DNA of 64,000 bases, taken from assembly GCA_017503375.1 (NCBI GenBank), contig JAFVTF010000074.1, positions 1 through 64,000 on the forward strand. The letters are read 5' to 3'. Position numbers and translations under genes: made by a program. The notes below the pieces were generated by a model that saw only the letters and a list, made by a program, of their open reading frames with translations, ran no database searches and was not told the DNA's origin. Numbering within the stretch: the stretch's first letter is position 1; the number at the start of each line of letters is the position of its first letter. The stretch comes from Lentisphaeria bacterium (lineage in GTDB: Bacteria > Verrucomicrobiota > Lentisphaeria > Victivallales > UBA1829). Positions 33,781 to 43,161 of this stretch are shown piece by piece.

Positions 33781-33807
33781 TATCCAATAAAATTTATTTA
33801 TTGAATT

Positions 33808-33914
33808 AAAAAACAGAGACAGGGGGGAACATTCGCTCCAACTTGATTCTACTGACAATAAGGCCTTGGCGGCCCCGATGTATTAAACGTTCAGAGGATG
33901 TAGGCCCTGTCTCC
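33808..33914 (-). ncRNA. Probable ~107-nt structured RNA with own promoter and terminator
   Basis: A closing stem joins GAGACAGGG (33913-33905, minus strand) to CCCTGTCTC (33824-33816), and TTTTTT follows at 33813-33808. A promoter places the start at ~33914, just before the stem. Inside, GGCC-GCCAA-GGCC and GGAGC-GAAT-GTTCC can form hairpins. The 547-base gap 33623-34169 otherwise holds only the inverted repeat at 33616-33780 and the GntR promoter. I cannot match it to SRP RNA, tmRNA or RNase P. A short 6S-like RNA is possible, as is a leader of the sigma gene, but its class is unassigned. Confidence 0.55.
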
Positions 33915-33921
33915 TGATAAC

Positions 33922-33949
33922 AATTTAGCATCTTTCCGGAAAAAAGCAA
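33922..33949 (-). promoter_or_regulatory. Promoter of the ~107-nt RNA
   Basis: On the minus strand TTGCTT (33949-33944), 16 bases, TAAATT (33927-33922). The predicted start falls 7-8 bases on, at the first base of the closing stem. Confidence 0.5.
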
Positions 33950-34084
33950 GCGTTTTTTTTATATTTTCATATCACTTTATTGTAAAATAAGAATTTTAAC
34001 TCAAAAAATGGAAAGAATTTTTACATGGTTTCCGGTAAAACTTAAAGCAGATGAGGCAATAATGAAAAAAAATTCAGATAATCC

Positions 34085-34113
34085 TTGAATTTTATAATTT
34101 CGCGTGATATATT
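34085..34113 (+). promoter_or_regulatory. Promoter of the GntR-led glycan operon
   Basis: TTGAAT (34085-34090), 17 bases, TATATT (34108-34113). An operator-like inverted repeat begins five bases downstream. Confidence 0.65.
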
Positions 34114-34117
34114 GATT

Positions 34118-34148
34118 ATTGTTGAACATATTGTACTTATTCAACAAT
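34118..34148. promoter_or_regulatory. Operator-like inverted repeat at the transcription start
   Basis: ATTGTTGAA (34118-34126) and TTCAACAAT (34140-34148) form a perfect 9-bp inverted repeat with a 13-base spacer, covering about +1 to +28. Its position would block transcription if bound, most simply by the GntR/FadR protein encoded next. Confidence 0.6.
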
Positions 34149-34169
34149 TAATAAAATGAAAGAAAAAAA

Positions 34170-34832
34170 ATGTTTACTGCAAAAATGACACCAATGACGT
34201 TGGCTGACTGTGTTGAAGATCAGCTGTTGAATTTCATGTGCTGCCATCAGTTGAAAGCCGGGGATGTTTTGCCACGTGAAGAGGAGTTGGCTGCTAATCT
34301 GAATGTCAGCCGGCATATCGTCCGGGAAGGAATCAGCCGTTTGAAGGCTCTTGATCTTGTGGAATCCAGAAAAAGAAAGGGGTTGGTCGTTAAGAAACCT
34401 CATGCATTCTCCGGATTCAGAAAACTGGCGGAAGTCAATCTTTTTACCCCCGAAGAACGGCGGGAACTGAATGAGATCCGTCTGGCTATGGAAATCGGAC
34501 TTTGCGATTTCATTTATATGCGGAAAACTCCGGAAAAAATAAAAGAATTGAGAACTTTAACCGGAAGTATCGGCACATACCGTTACACCCGTGAGCAGGA
34601 AGTGGAATTCCATTCCTGTCTGGTTGGGATCGCCGGAAACCGTCAGGTCATCCAGTTCAGAGATATTCTTGTCAAGATTTTTGCCGACAGAGATATATTC
34701 ACAAATCAGGAGCACAAACCGTCAACACATCTAGAGATATGCGACACTTTGGAGCATGGCACTATTGAGGAATTCCGCCAGGTTATGCGGCAGCATTTTG
34801 TGAACACATTCAATGAAATTTCCGGTAAATGA
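34170..34832 (+). CDS. GntR/FadR-family transcriptional regulator
   Basis: The 220-aa protein has an N-terminal winged helix at ~10-75 with 'CHQLKAGDVLPREEELAANL', 'NVSRHIVREGISRLKALDLV' and 'ESRKRKGLVV'. The C-terminal FCD-type all-helical domain has 'EIRLAMEIGLCDFIYMRK' and 'FHSCLVGIAGNRQVIQF', where the Asp/His metal-ligand pattern is plausible. It heads a seven-gene glycan operon and probably represses it through the inverted repeat at 34118-34148. The inducer is unknown; sialic acid or another acidic sugar is a guess from the neighbours. Confidence 0.9.
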   Translation: MFTAKMTPMTLADCVEDQLLNFMCCHQLKAGDVLPREEELAANLNVSRHIVREGISRLKALDLVESRKRKGLVVKKPHAFSGFRKLAEVNLFTPEERRELNEIRLAMEIGLCDFIYMRKTPEKIKELRTLTGSIGTYRYTREQEVEFHSCLVGIAGNRQVIQFRDILVKIFADRDIFTNQEHKPSTHLEICDTLEHGTIEEFRQVMRQHFVNTFNEISGK

Positions 34833-34855
34833 AAATTCAACAGAAGGGTTTTGAT

Positions 34856-37800
34856 ATGAAAACACAAAAAGCAGTAAGAAACTCAGGTTCGGGACTCATT
34901 GCAAAATTGAGTCTGCTCGTTGTTATGTTTATGGCTTTTGTATTTCCTATTCATGCAGAAATCACAAAAAAAATCCTTTTTGTCGATGATGATTATTACT
35001 CGAATTATGCCGGAAACGTCGAAGTCGCAGAGCGGTATTTCCTTGCACAGGGATTTACTCCGATGACAGCTCCGGAAATTCTGGATTTTATGAAAAACGG
35101 AAAAGCTCCCGGGTCTGTTATTTTAAGTTTGACAGATGTTAATCCCGCTATTTGGGCAGAACCTTTTGATAAAACCGGAGCTCTTTATCAGTACTGCAGC
35201 CGCGGCGGACGTTTTGTAAACCCCTGCGGAACTACATTGTTTTCGTTTATCGGAAAAAATGATTTGTTTGAAAAGAAGTTCAGCAGTCAGCAGGCAAAAA
35301 AATCCTACCTGTTTTCCGTGTTCGGGGTCAGAACTGCATATGGTTTGCGCGGCAAAGACCGCGTATTGACTGAAACAGGCAAGAAGTGGGGTTTGGATAA
35401 AAACTGGCCGCGCTGGGGTAATTATCTTGATCTGGCTGTTTATGCTGACACGGTAACACCTTTTGTTCTTGCGAAAAAAGGAACGGCAGCTTTGATCTGG
35501 CAGAAAAATATCAATAAAGAATATCCGTATTCCGGTTTGATCGGTGCCTGTTTCAATATGAGAGACTTTCTTCCCATGCTGGAAGCCGTTTATAAAGTCT
35601 GTCTTTTTGATGGAACTCCTATTGTCAAGGTTCCGAAGGTCAATTATAAAAAGACGGCTGTCAAAGCAAAAGATTATGAATTAAAAATTGAAATCAACGG
35701 CGTTCCCAGAACAGTTTTTGAATGCGGTGAAACAATTCCTGTAAAAGTTGTCACTCAGAAAAGAGTTCCGTTCAAAGTGGAAGCCGCTGATTCAAACGGA
35801 AAAATCTTTACAAACCTGAACACCGCTCTCTGGAAAGAGGGCGAATATACAGTCCGCTGTATTGCCGGAGGAAAAAAGGTTGCAGAAAAGAAAATTTTTG
35901 TCGCGGCAAAACGGAAAGTTCAGGAATATCCGATCTTTATCTGGAAACATTCACGCCGGCATCTCAAACGTGAAAACGTTGCAGCCGAATTTGTTGCAAA
36001 AAGTCAGCTGAATACTGTGATCGATGATATTCATGAAATGGTCGGCAGCAAACTTGACCGGTTTGGAAATGTTGTGGATCATACACTGAAAACTCATCAG
36101 CGTTTCACAGCCAGACCGAGCATTATCAAGATGTTTACAGATAAGAAAGATGATCAGCTGGTTCTTTATACCGGAAAAGTTCATTCTCATGGAGTCAACC
36201 ACAATTCCAGGAGCAGCCGTGCTCTTGCTTCTGATTTTTCAGAAACTGCAGACCGCATGTCAAAACAGGTGAAACAGCTGCTTGATGCAGAGGCTCCGAA
36301 CTTCTATAAATATGTGACTGTCAATGATGATGGTTCCATGCTCGGAAATTTTGACTTCAACCCCAGGACAATGGCTGATTTTGAAGCAAAAACGGGGATG
36401 AAACGTTCCCGGCTCCCCAAATTTATCAAGCAGAAACATGGTTATCACGTTTATCTTCCTGTTGTGGATAAAGGAATCGTTTCCTGGGATCATCCGTTTC
36501 TTGTCTATTACAGATACCACACCTCAAACTATAATAAAATTGCAGAGCAGACAACGAAAGCAGCAAAGGGGGTTCTTGTCGGTGATATCGGCTTGATGGC
36601 AGGACCGCTCTATCCGGGCCGCGGTTTCTATCCGCCCCTGTCACACAGCAATTATCCGACAGTCACGTTCTACAACTATACTTTCTGGTACTCCGCGATA
36701 GCTTTCAACATTGAAACCGCAAAGATGGCAGGTCGCGAGAAGCCGTGGGGGGCTGTCGTTTCGGCTCATTATACGCCGTGGGGAGAAGAATTTCAGCGTG
36801 GAATCCTTTTGCGGCTTATCGCAAATGCACCGCAATTCATCGGTCTCTGGCATCTGGATTATGGAACAGACTTTACCTCTCCAATGGTCAAGAGTACCTG
36901 GAAAGGAACAACAGAGCTGACCGCACAGCTTGCCAAAGCCGGAGAATTTTATCAGCTCCAGAAAAGAACACCACGCAAAGCCGCTCTGCTTTATGATATC
37001 GCTCAGATCTGTTTCCAGATCGACCAGACAAATGCATATCCTTATTCCCGGTACAGCGCATTGGAAAATTTCCGTCGGGCAGGTGGCTCCGCTGATGTGA
37101 TCAGCTCAGAGGAAGTCGTTTCCGGTGCTCTCAAAAATTATGATCTTGTCATTCTTCATGACTGTCAGTGGATGACGGATAAAGTCCGTAATCTTCTGAT
37201 TGATTACATCAAAAAAGGCGGAAAAGTAATTGGTGACAAGACTGTAACAATTGACATTCCGGGAATGGAAAAGAATCCGAATGCTTTCGGTTCCGGTTTG
37301 GCACATATCGGGGCAAATTACTGTATAGTTCAACTTGCTCCGGTGGTCAAAAAATATCTGAAACCGGAACCTGTCACCTCAATGGGGATCAATGGCGTTG
37401 TCTACAACAATGAAATGCCGGACAAAACCCCCATTGCATGGGTTCTTGACTGCGAAACGAACAAAGAACGCAGAGATTGTCAGACTGCGATGAGTAAAAA
37501 ATGGGATATCGGTGCTTATGAGTTTCTGAAAGCAACCGCAGAAAAGACCGGATTGCGGGAACATAAACTTAAAATCCGTGATAATGCTGTTGTATATGAC
37601 CTCTTCAATCACAGGGAAGTACCTGTAGTAAACGGCGTTGCAACGGTCAAACTCCGCTTGCTTGACGGCGTTCCTCTGCTTCTTCTGAAAGACCGGATTC
37701 AGTCTCTTAAAGCATCTGTAAAAACTCCGTCTGTTGTCCGTGGAAAACAGTTCACTGTTGATCTTGTTCTGGAAGGAACCGGGAAAAAATTGATTCGCGG

Positions 37801-37996
37801 AATGGTTCCTGCTCAGATCAAAGTCATGAAAGACGGGAAAGAACTCTGGAATTACGGCGGAAATGTTGTTTTGAAAGATGGAAAAGCCTCTTTCACCGTC
37901 ACAGTTCCGAAAAACGAATCTGCCGGAATCTGGAATATTGCAGCAACAGAACTTGCATCCGGAAAAACAAGTACAGCCAAAATCAACTTAAAATAA
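34856..37996 (+). CDS. Large secreted glycoside-hydrolase-like protein (1046 aa)
   Basis: The start ATG 34856 follows AGAAGGG by seven bases. The signal peptide is '[17 protein letters not shown]'. A first alpha/beta segment ('[18 protein letters not shown]') resembles a glutamine-amidotransferase-like fold. A beta-sandwich follows, then a central TIM-barrel-like region with '[15 protein letters not shown]' and '[16 protein letters not shown]'. At ~715-830 a Rossmann-like segment ('[20 protein letters not shown]', '[18 protein letters not shown]', '[10 protein letters not shown]') looks like the beta-galactosidase trimerisation domain of GH42-type enzymes. The C-terminus is a beta-rich domain. 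I cannot assign a GH family. It probably acts on the glycan whose products the later operon genes handle. It starts 24 bases after the regulator. Confidence 0.82.
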   Translation: MKTQKAVRNSGSGLIAKLSLLVVMFMAFVFPIHAEITKKILFVDDDYYSNYAGNVEVAERYFLAQGFTPMTAPEILDFMKNGKAPGSVILSLTDVNPAIWAEPFDKTGALYQYCSRGGRFVNPCGTTLFSFIGKNDLFEKKFSSQQAKKSYLFSVFGVRTAYGLRGKDRVLTETGKKWGLDKNWPRWGNYLDLAVYADTVTPFVLAKKGTAALIWQKNINKEYPYSGLIGACFNMRDFLPMLEAVYKVCLFDGTPIVKVPKVNYKKTAVKAKDYELKIEINGVPRTVFECGETIPVKVVTQKRVPFKVEAADSNGKIFTNLNTALWKEGEYTVRCIAGGKKVAEKKIFVAAKRKVQEYPIFIWKHSRRHLKRENVAAEFVAKSQLNTVIDDIHEMVGSKLDRFGNVVDHTLKTHQRFTARPSIIKMFTDKKDDQLVLYTGKVHSHGVNHNSRSSRALASDFSETADRMSKQVKQLLDAEAPNFYKYVTVNDDGSMLGNFDFNPRTMADFEAKTGMKRSRLPKFIKQKHGYHVYLPVVDKGIVSWDHPFLVYYRYHTSNYNKIAEQTTKAAKGVLVGDIGLMAGPLYPGRGFYPPLSHSNYPTVTFYNYTFWYSAIAFNIETAKMAGREKPWGAVVSAHYTPWGEEFQRGILLRLIANAPQFIGLWHLDYGTDFTSPMVKSTWKGTTELTAQLAKAGEFYQLQKRTPRKAALLYDIAQICFQIDQTNAYPYSRYSALENFRRAGGSADVISSEEVVSGALKNYDLVILHDCQWMTDKVRNLLIDYIKKGGKVIGDKTVTIDIPGMEKNPNAFGSGLAHIGANYCIVQLAPVVKKYLKPEPVTSMGINGVVYNNEMPDKTPIAWVLDCETNKERRDCQTAMSKKWDIGAYEFLKATAEKTGLREHKLKIRDNAVVYDLFNHREVPVVNGVATVKLRLLDGVPLLLLKDRIQSLKASVKTPSVVRGKQFTVDLVLEGTGKKLIRGMVPAQIKVMKDGKELWNYGGNVVLKDGKASFTVTVPKNESAGIWNIAATELASGKTSTAKINLK

Positions 37997-38007
37997 GGAA
38001 TAGAAAA

Positions 38008-38733
38008 ATGAGTCGTTCTGAACAAACTGTGTCCGGAAGAAAAGCTCCTGAATTCTTCACCCTGATCGAATTGCTTGTCGTTATTGCAATCATTGCGGTG
38101 CTTGCCGGAATGCTGCTGCCTGCGTTGAATAATGCAAGGTCAACAGCTCAATCAGCAAATTGTACAAACAACATGAAACAGTGCGGTTTGGGATCTCTCC
38201 AGTATCTTGATGACCATGATGGTTGGCATCCGACTGCTCATGTAGGGAATACGTATGGTTACAATTTTCTGACAGGACTTTCCGGGAAAAAGCCACCGTA
38301 CATCAATGCTTTTGTGAATGGCGGAAGTTTCAGTGCCGGAACAGCTGCTACATGGCTGAATACTTATTCTGTTTACAGAAAACATGTCGGTGTGCTGGGG
38401 TGTCAGGCTGTGACCACTCCGAAAACCTATGTAATCGATTATGCTTTGAATACTTATCTCAAAGAATGGGCTGGACATCCCTATGATTCTGCTGATCTCA
38501 CAACGGAGCGCGGATACTGGAGATCCTCCAGAATCAAAAAATCCTCATCCGCCGTTCTCTGGGGGGAAGTCAAAAACGATTACAGACTCCGTTTTACAGG
38601 GGATAATATCGCAGGAAGTTTTGCTCCGCGCCATGCCGGAATGAAGGGAAATGTCGTTTATCTTGATGGGCATGCCGCAACTCATCGGGCTTCACAATTT
38701 GAACTCAGACTCCCAGCTTCTGAAAGACCATGA
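38008..38733 (+). CDS. Pseudopilin in the GntR glycan operon
   Basis: The 241-aa protein has an unusually long leader (16 residues) before '[18 protein letters not shown]' and '[10 protein letters not shown]'. The residue before the cleavage site is Phe, not Gly. The C-terminus has '[19 protein letters not shown]', a variant (H-x10-DG) of the H-x9-DG motif. It lies between the secreted GH-like protein (11 bases upstream) and the sialidase-like gene (3 bases downstream), so it is expressed with the degradation enzymes. It is probably exported by a type II secretion-like assembly, to help present or transport glycan. Confidence 0.9.
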   Translation: MSRSEQTVSGRKAPEFFTLIELLVVIAIIAVLAGMLLPALNNARSTAQSANCTNNMKQCGLGSLQYLDDHDGWHPTAHVGNTYGYNFLTGLSGKKPPYINAFVNGGSFSAGTAATWLNTYSVYRKHVGVLGCQAVTTPKTYVIDYALNTYLKEWAGHPYDSADLTTERGYWRSSRIKKSSSAVLWGEVKNDYRLRFTGDNIAGSFAPRHAGMKGNVVYLDGHAATHRASQFELRLPASERP

Positions 38734-38736
38734 CTG

Positions 38737-39789
38737 ATGAATCTTATCTTTGAACACGAAAACTTTTTTCATCCGTGTGTGATTCCGTTCCGGGGAAAAC
38801 TGATCCTGCTTATGAGCAAGATCACCGCAATGGACCGCTTCACTCCGCCGTATTTCTGTTTTTCCGAAGACGGCGGAAAAACATGGACCAAGCCGGAACA
38901 GATCCCGACTTTGAAAGATTTTGAAAAATGTGCAGACTTCCGTCCGATAAAACTTTCTGATGATAATAAGATAATGATTATCGGGCTGGTTTCAAACGGT
39001 GCAGATAAAGATGCCGCATACAGCGGTTATAAAACTGTTTATCTGATCTTTGACGGAGAATGGTCGAAACCGCAGGATCTTCTCGGGAAAGAGGAATATA
39101 ATCATCGGGTTGCATGTGCTCAGACAGAGCTTGCAGCTGATGGTTCCATCATTATTCCCATCTATTTTGACTCTCCTAAAAAAGGCGGATTCAAGGTTCA
39201 GACCCGGAAGTTTATCCTGAAAGATGGAACGTTGATTCAGACCGAAAGCGGAAATGTATTGAACAGCGGAATCGGCAACGGTTGGCATGAACCTTCCGTA
39301 ACAGCTTTCAAGGGAAAATACTATCTTACTTTGCGCTGTACAACCGGCTGTGCATGGCTGGCTGTCAGTAATGACGGTTTGAATTGGAACGAACCGAAAA
39401 AATGGACTTTTTCTGATGGAACTTTATTGGAAACAGGTCCGACGCAGCAGCACTGGATGCATCTTGACAACAAGCTCTGGCTCGTTTACACCCGGAAAGA
39501 TGAATCTAATGAAGATTGTTTCAGATGGCGGACTCCCATGTTTGCCGCACCGTTCGATCCGGAAAAAATGCAGCTGGTGAAAGAAAAGGAAATCCTTGTT
39601 CTCCCCAGAACAGATTACAAAAACAGACCCGGTTTGTACGGCAACTTCCATGTTGAAAATTGTAAGGGTAAGGTGTATATTTCCGATGCCCCTCTTTGGT
39701 TTGACTGGACTGCCGACAAAGAAGCCATTGCATGGTTTTCCACTTCCGTGGTCATCAGAGAAATAAAATTTGGAGAATTTACAAAATGA
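38737..39789 (+). CDS. Sialidase-like (BNR/Asp-box) protein, no signal peptide
   Basis: The 350-aa protein has two Asp boxes, 'SEDGGKTW' (43-50) and 'SNDGLNW' (~212), with the spacing of a six-bladed propeller. 'RPIKLSDDNKIMI', 'GNGWHEPSVTAFKGKYYLTL' and 'RTDYKNRPGLYGNFHVENCK' resemble the exo-alpha-sialidase-like superfamily. It lacks an obvious R-I-P arginine motif and a signal peptide, so it may act in the cytosol or be a non-sialidase member. Four bases of its end overlap the aldolase start. Confidence 0.85.
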   Translation: MNLIFEHENFFHPCVIPFRGKLILLMSKITAMDRFTPPYFCFSEDGGKTWTKPEQIPTLKDFEKCADFRPIKLSDDNKIMIIGLVSNGADKDAAYSGYKTVYLIFDGEWSKPQDLLGKEEYNHRVACAQTELAADGSIIIPIYFDSPKKGGFKVQTRKFILKDGTLIQTESGNVLNSGIGNGWHEPSVTAFKGKYYLTLRCTTGCAWLAVSNDGLNWNEPKKWTFSDGTLLETGPTQQHWMHLDNKLWLVYTRKDESNEDCFRWRTPMFAAPFDPEKMQLVKEKEILVLPRTDYKNRPGLYGNFHVENCKGKVYISDAPLWFDWTADKEAIAWFSTSVVIREIKFGEFTK

Positions 39790-40685
39790 AAAAGACAATC
39801 ATCAGTGCAAGCATTACCCCTTTGCTGGAAAATGGGGAACTTGATTCCGAAGGTTTCAAAAAACTTCTGGACCGGAATATCAGACACGGTTTGGATGGAA
39901 TTTTTATTTTCGGAACAATGGGAGAATGGTATAACTTTACAGAAGAATTCAAGGAACAAACTGTTAAGTTCGCTTCTGAATATGTTCAGAACAGAACGGA
40001 ACTCATGGTTGGAATTACAACCACAAGTCTGCCTCTCTCTCTGCGTTTGATGGAATCTTACAAAAAATATAATTTCGGTGCGTATGTTTATATGCTTCCG
40101 GCAAAACCCGTTGCCACCAATCCGCTGAAATCTGTTCTCTCAATTCTTGATAACTCTGATCGTCCGGTTTATTTCTACTATAATCCGCCGTTAAGTCATG
40201 CACCACTGAGCTTGCAGCAGTTTGAAGAACTGTTCAAGCATCCGAACCTGAAAGGAATCAAGAACTCCGCCTGCAATATGTGGCAGAGAAAAGAACTGCT
40301 GCTTCTCCGGGAAGAAAAGGGGTACAACGTGAAATTCCTGGAAGGACAGGAATGGTCTGTTGATGAAGCCGCTTTGCTGGATTTGGATGGTTCTGTTTGC
40401 GGAATCGGCGCACTTGCTTCCAATATGCTGGTCAAAGTTTTGAGATCTTTTGAACAGGGCGATATCGCAACAGCAAAGGAAACTCAGAAGAAGCTGATCA
40501 AACTTTACCATGGTGTTTATGGCGAAGATTTTGCAACAATCTGGTCCGGACAGAAATATGCTCTGTACAAAATGGGTATCATTTCCAGTCCGTTCACCTA
40601 CGCAGAAGAAATGTCTGTTCTGACAGAGCCGGTCAAAGCACGTATCGAAAAATGCATTGAAACTTTCCGCGAAGATTTGGATTGA
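39786..40685 (+). CDS. DapA/NanA-family class I aldolase
   Basis: The 299-aa TIM-barrel lyase starts at ATG 39786, overlapping the previous stop as ATGA, with GGAG upstream. Family landmarks are 'IFIFGTMGEWYNFTEEF' (the G-T-x-G-E loop, with Met in place of Thr/Ser at the third position), 'YFYYNPPL' with Tyr132, and 'LKGIKNSACN' with Schiff-base Lys159. It could be N-acetylneuraminate lyase or a 2-keto-3-deoxy sugar acid aldolase. The sialidase-like neighbour favours the first, but the loop change leaves this open. dapB at 10.9 kb is not linked. Confidence 0.9.
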   Translation: MKKTIISASITPLLENGELDSEGFKKLLDRNIRHGLDGIFIFGTMGEWYNFTEEFKEQTVKFASEYVQNRTELMVGITTTSLPLSLRLMESYKKYNFGAYVYMLPAKPVATNPLKSVLSILDNSDRPVYFYYNPPLSHAPLSLQQFEELFKHPNLKGIKNSACNMWQRKELLLLREEKGYNVKFLEGQEWSVDEAALLDLDGSVCGIGALASNMLVKVLRSFEQGDIATAKETQKKLIKLYHGVYGEDFATIWSGQKYALYKMGIISSPFTYAEEMSVLTEPVKARIEKCIETFREDLD

Positions 40686-40687
40686 TC

Positions 40688-41128
40688 ATGCTGCGATATC
40701 AGGAATATAACGAACTTCATCTGGATTTTCACGGCACGACGAATACCACTCTGAATTATATTGCAGAAAAGTATGGCGTGGATGCCTTGAAGATGATTCT
40801 GCGGAAAACCGGACGGGATGTTTACCGTTCCATTCATGATAAACTCGCTGCCGGCGATGCCTCTGAGTTGATCGAACACCTGAACTGGTTTTTCTATCGT
40901 GAAAAAGGAAAATACCGTTTGAGCGTGACTGAAAACGAGATCATTCTGGAAGTTCTGGAATGTCCGGCTCATAGACATTTGAAAAAACTGGGAATGGAGA
41001 TTTCTCAATATTCCTGTCTGCAAACGGCTGAAATCAATGCCGGAATGTGTGAAGATACCCCTTGGCACTCAAAGGTTGAAGTGCTGGGGGAAGGTCATTG
41101 CATTCAGACATTCACAAAGGAGGCTTGA
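40688..41128 (+). CDS. Small unknown protein of the glycan operon, ATC-hydrolase-like
   Basis: The 146-aa protein starts at ATG 40688, two bases after the aldolase stop. Conserved-looking features are 'HGTTNTTLNYIAEKYGVDAL', 'EVLECPAHRHLKKLG' and 'EVLGEGHCIQTF'. The Cys-Pro and late G-x-x-x-C pattern recalls the L-2-amino-thiazoline-4-carboxylic acid hydrolase-like family, but this is weak. Linkage to sialidase and aldolase genes suggests a role in handling the released sugar acid. Confidence 0.72.
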   Translation: MLRYQEYNELHLDFHGTTNTTLNYIAEKYGVDALKMILRKTGRDVYRSIHDKLAAGDASELIEHLNWFFYREKGKYRLSVTENEIILEVLECPAHRHLKKLGMEISQYSCLQTAEINAGMCEDTPWHSKVEVLGEGHCIQTFTKEA

Positions 41129-41131
41129 TTT

Positions 41132-41623
41132 ATGATTCCCAGTGACCATTTCGTTCGCTTTTATAATGAGGTTTTCAAGTTCCTGGATGAAAAAGACGGT
41201 TTGCAGGAATATTATCTTGAAATCAGCCGCCATCAGGAATTTCACTGTCTGAAAGATTTCCGGGAAAAGGGACTTCGGGGCGTTTATGATTATTACCTGA
41301 AAATCCGGAAAGAGGAAAACTGCGACTTGGATATCATTCTGAATGACGGCGAACTGATTCTGAAAATGAATACATGTCCGAGTCTTTCAAAAGCAATTGA
41401 TAACGATGCCGGAGTCTGCCCGAAATATTGCCTCCATTGTCCGGGCTGGACCGCGCCGTTATATCAGAAAGCAGGATTGTATCAAATCTTTGATGTCATG
41501 GGGATCGAAAATCCTCAATGCATAGAATGGATCTATGAAGCCCCGGAGCGGGCAAAAGCAAAGTATAAAGAATTGCTGAAATCCCGTCCTGCGGAAGAAT
41601 TGAGAATCAATTTTGAGCTTTGA
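41132..41623 (+). CDS. Unknown protein of the glycan operon, paired with 40688-41128
   Basis: The 163-aa protein follows its neighbour by three bases. Shared style includes 'DLDIILNDGELILKMNTCPS' matching 'ENEIILEVLECPAHRHL' in the previous protein, so the two may be diverged paralogues. 'GVCPKYCLHCPGWTAPLYQK' adds a Cys-rich stretch (C-x3-C-x2-C) that could hold a metal. The 3' end overlaps the convergent ADP-ribosylglycohydrolase gene by 17 bases. Function unknown. Confidence 0.75.
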   Translation: MIPSDHFVRFYNEVFKFLDEKDGLQEYYLEISRHQEFHCLKDFREKGLRGVYDYYLKIRKEENCDLDIILNDGELILKMNTCPSLSKAIDNDAGVCPKYCLHCPGWTAPLYQKAGLYQIFDVMGIENPQCIEWIYEAPERAKAKYKELLKSRPAEELRINFEL

Positions 41624-42413
41624 GGCAATTTTCAGTATATACCTGAAACGCATCGCAGATTTCCCGGATCGTATCAGGTAATCTGCGTTCAATATCCTGT
41701 ATGATATTGTAAGGCATATCCTTATAATACGCAAGCGCGATTCCTCCGGTGATCGCTGCGATCGTATCACTGTCGCCGCCAACGCTGATAGCGTTTCTGA
41801 GAGCATCTTCATAATCCGTTGATTCCAGAAATGCCAGAAGTGCAACCGGCAAGGTTCCCTGACAGGAAACATCAAACGTATAATCCGGACGGATATCATC
41901 CAGTGTTTGAGATGAAAGATCATATCCGAACCGGAGTTCCATTTCATTTTTAATTTCTTCTTTTGAAGCATTTTCTTTTGCCATAAATACAGCAAGAGCG
42001 GTCGCCTGAGCTCCTTTGATTCCTTCCGGATGATTATGGGTGACTTCAGCAGAAGCCTTCGCTTCACTCAACACTTCATCAAAACTTTTTGCCACGAATC
42101 CGACGGGACTGACCCGCATGGCAGACCCGTTTCCCCAGCTGTTGTACGGTTGAGGATTTCTGCTCTTCAGCCACTTCCGGAAACTGCCGCCGTAACCGGC
42201 GCGCGGATACATATTTCCCCATTTGTAATAGGCTTCTTTATATGAAATTTTATTTATGATTGCATCGGCTGTCGCGATTGTCAGCACAGAATCATCTGTT
42301 AACTGAGATTCCTCATCAAACAAGAGAAAATCCTTATGTTTAATATTATTCCATTCAAATCTTGAACCGGCAATATCTCCACCCAATGCTCCGTATAAAA
42401 AACAAGTTTTCAT
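41607..42413 (-). CDS. ADP-ribosylglycohydrolase-family protein
   Basis: The 268-aa protein is a DraG/ARH-type hydrolase that removes ADP-ribose from protein or other targets. The dinuclear Mg sites are visible: 'GALGGDIAGSRFEW', 'LTDDSVLTIATADA' (T-D-D), 'NSWGNGSAMRVSPVGF' and 'AISVGGDSDTIAAITGGIA' (G-D-x-D-T). 'EVTHNHPEGIKGAQATALAV' is a further family block. Length is normal. No ADP-ribosyltransferase is visible in the window. Confidence 0.94.
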   Translation of the reverse strand: MKTCFLYGALGGDIAGSRFEWNNIKHKDFLLFDEESQLTDDSVLTIATADAIINKISYKEAYYKWGNMYPRAGYGGSFRKWLKSRNPQPYNSWGNGSAMRVSPVGFVAKSFDEVLSEAKASAEVTHNHPEGIKGAQATALAVFMAKENASKEEIKNEMELRFGYDLSSQTLDDIRPDYTFDVSCQGTLPVALLAFLESTDYEDALRNAISVGGDSDTIAAITGGIALAYYKDMPYNIIQDIERRLPDTIREICDAFQVYTENCLKAQN

Positions 42414-42429
42414 TTTGCTCCAACCTTAA

Positions 42430-43158
42430 TTACAAACTCTGATCAAACAGCCAGCGGAATACCTCTTCATCGGAATAAGCAGGCGTCCAGGAGGCATGTT
42501 TCACACCGGGAAATTCTGTATATCTGACAGGCGCATTCAACCTGTTCAGTTCAGCATAAAGTTTTCTTGAATTTTCTACCGGAACGACATCATCGGCATC
42601 GCCGTGAAAAATCCAGACTGGCAGATCAGAGATTTTTTTCATGGATTGCACATCCCCGCCGCCGCAGACAGGGATAGCCGCTGCAGTAATATTGCGGTAA
42701 CGTGTGATAAAATCCCATGTACCGAATCCGCCCATAGATTGACCTATGATATAAACCCGCTTTGCATCGATTCTCTCATCGGTCTTTAGGATATGCAGAA
42801 CAAGTTCGTATGCGGCTTCCAGAGAGGGCAGGGGATCTGCTGTCTGGTGATGCTCTGTCAAAGTCCAGTCATGATCAGCCCATTTCATCGGATAATGTGT
42901 TTTCGGAACCAGAACTACAGCCGGGTAATCTTTTTTGACCATACAGAGACATTGTCCCGGCAGTTCATGAAAATCCGGAACCCAGCTGCCTGCTCCATGC
43001 AAATGGAGTATCAACGGATATTTCTGTCCGTCTTTCATTTCCGGCAACAACAGCGTATACGGGAGGACATGTCCGCTTTTTGCAGTAAATTCACTCTTGA
43101 TTATTTGATCGGGAACCGCGGAAATACATTCCGGTTTTTCGCAATATTCAGGTTTCAT
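42430..43158 (-). CDS. Alpha/beta hydrolase, esterase/peptidase-like
   Basis: The 242-aa protein has 'YPLILHLHGAGSWVPDF' (oxyanion region), nucleophile elbow 'YIIGQSMGGFGTWDF' (G-x-S-x-G), acid 'WIFHGDADDVVPVENS' and catalytic His in 'FPGVKHASWTP'. It matches the PHB-depolymerase/feruloyl-esterase-like group often seen in glycan clusters. There is no signal peptide. The upstream gene ends three bases before it with AAAGGA in between, so it is co-transcribed with the lytic transglycosylase gene. Confidence 0.87.
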   Translation of the reverse strand: MKPEYCEKPECISAVPDQIIKSEFTAKSGHVLPYTLLLPEMKDGQKYPLILHLHGAGSWVPDFHELPGQCLCMVKKDYPAVVLVPKTHYPMKWADHDWTLTEHHQTADPLPSLEAAYELVLHILKTDERIDAKRVYIIGQSMGGFGTWDFITRYRNITAAAIPVCGGGDVQSMKKISDLPVWIFHGDADDVVPVENSRKLYAELNRLNAPVRYTEFPGVKHASWTPAYSDEEVFRWLFDQSL

Positions 43159-43161
43159 TTC

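Noticed and set aside
33808-33914. RNA as 4.5S SRP RNA, tmRNA or RNase P RNA
   Set aside because: The SRP GGAAGG-type loop, a tRNA-like end and RNase P size are all absent.
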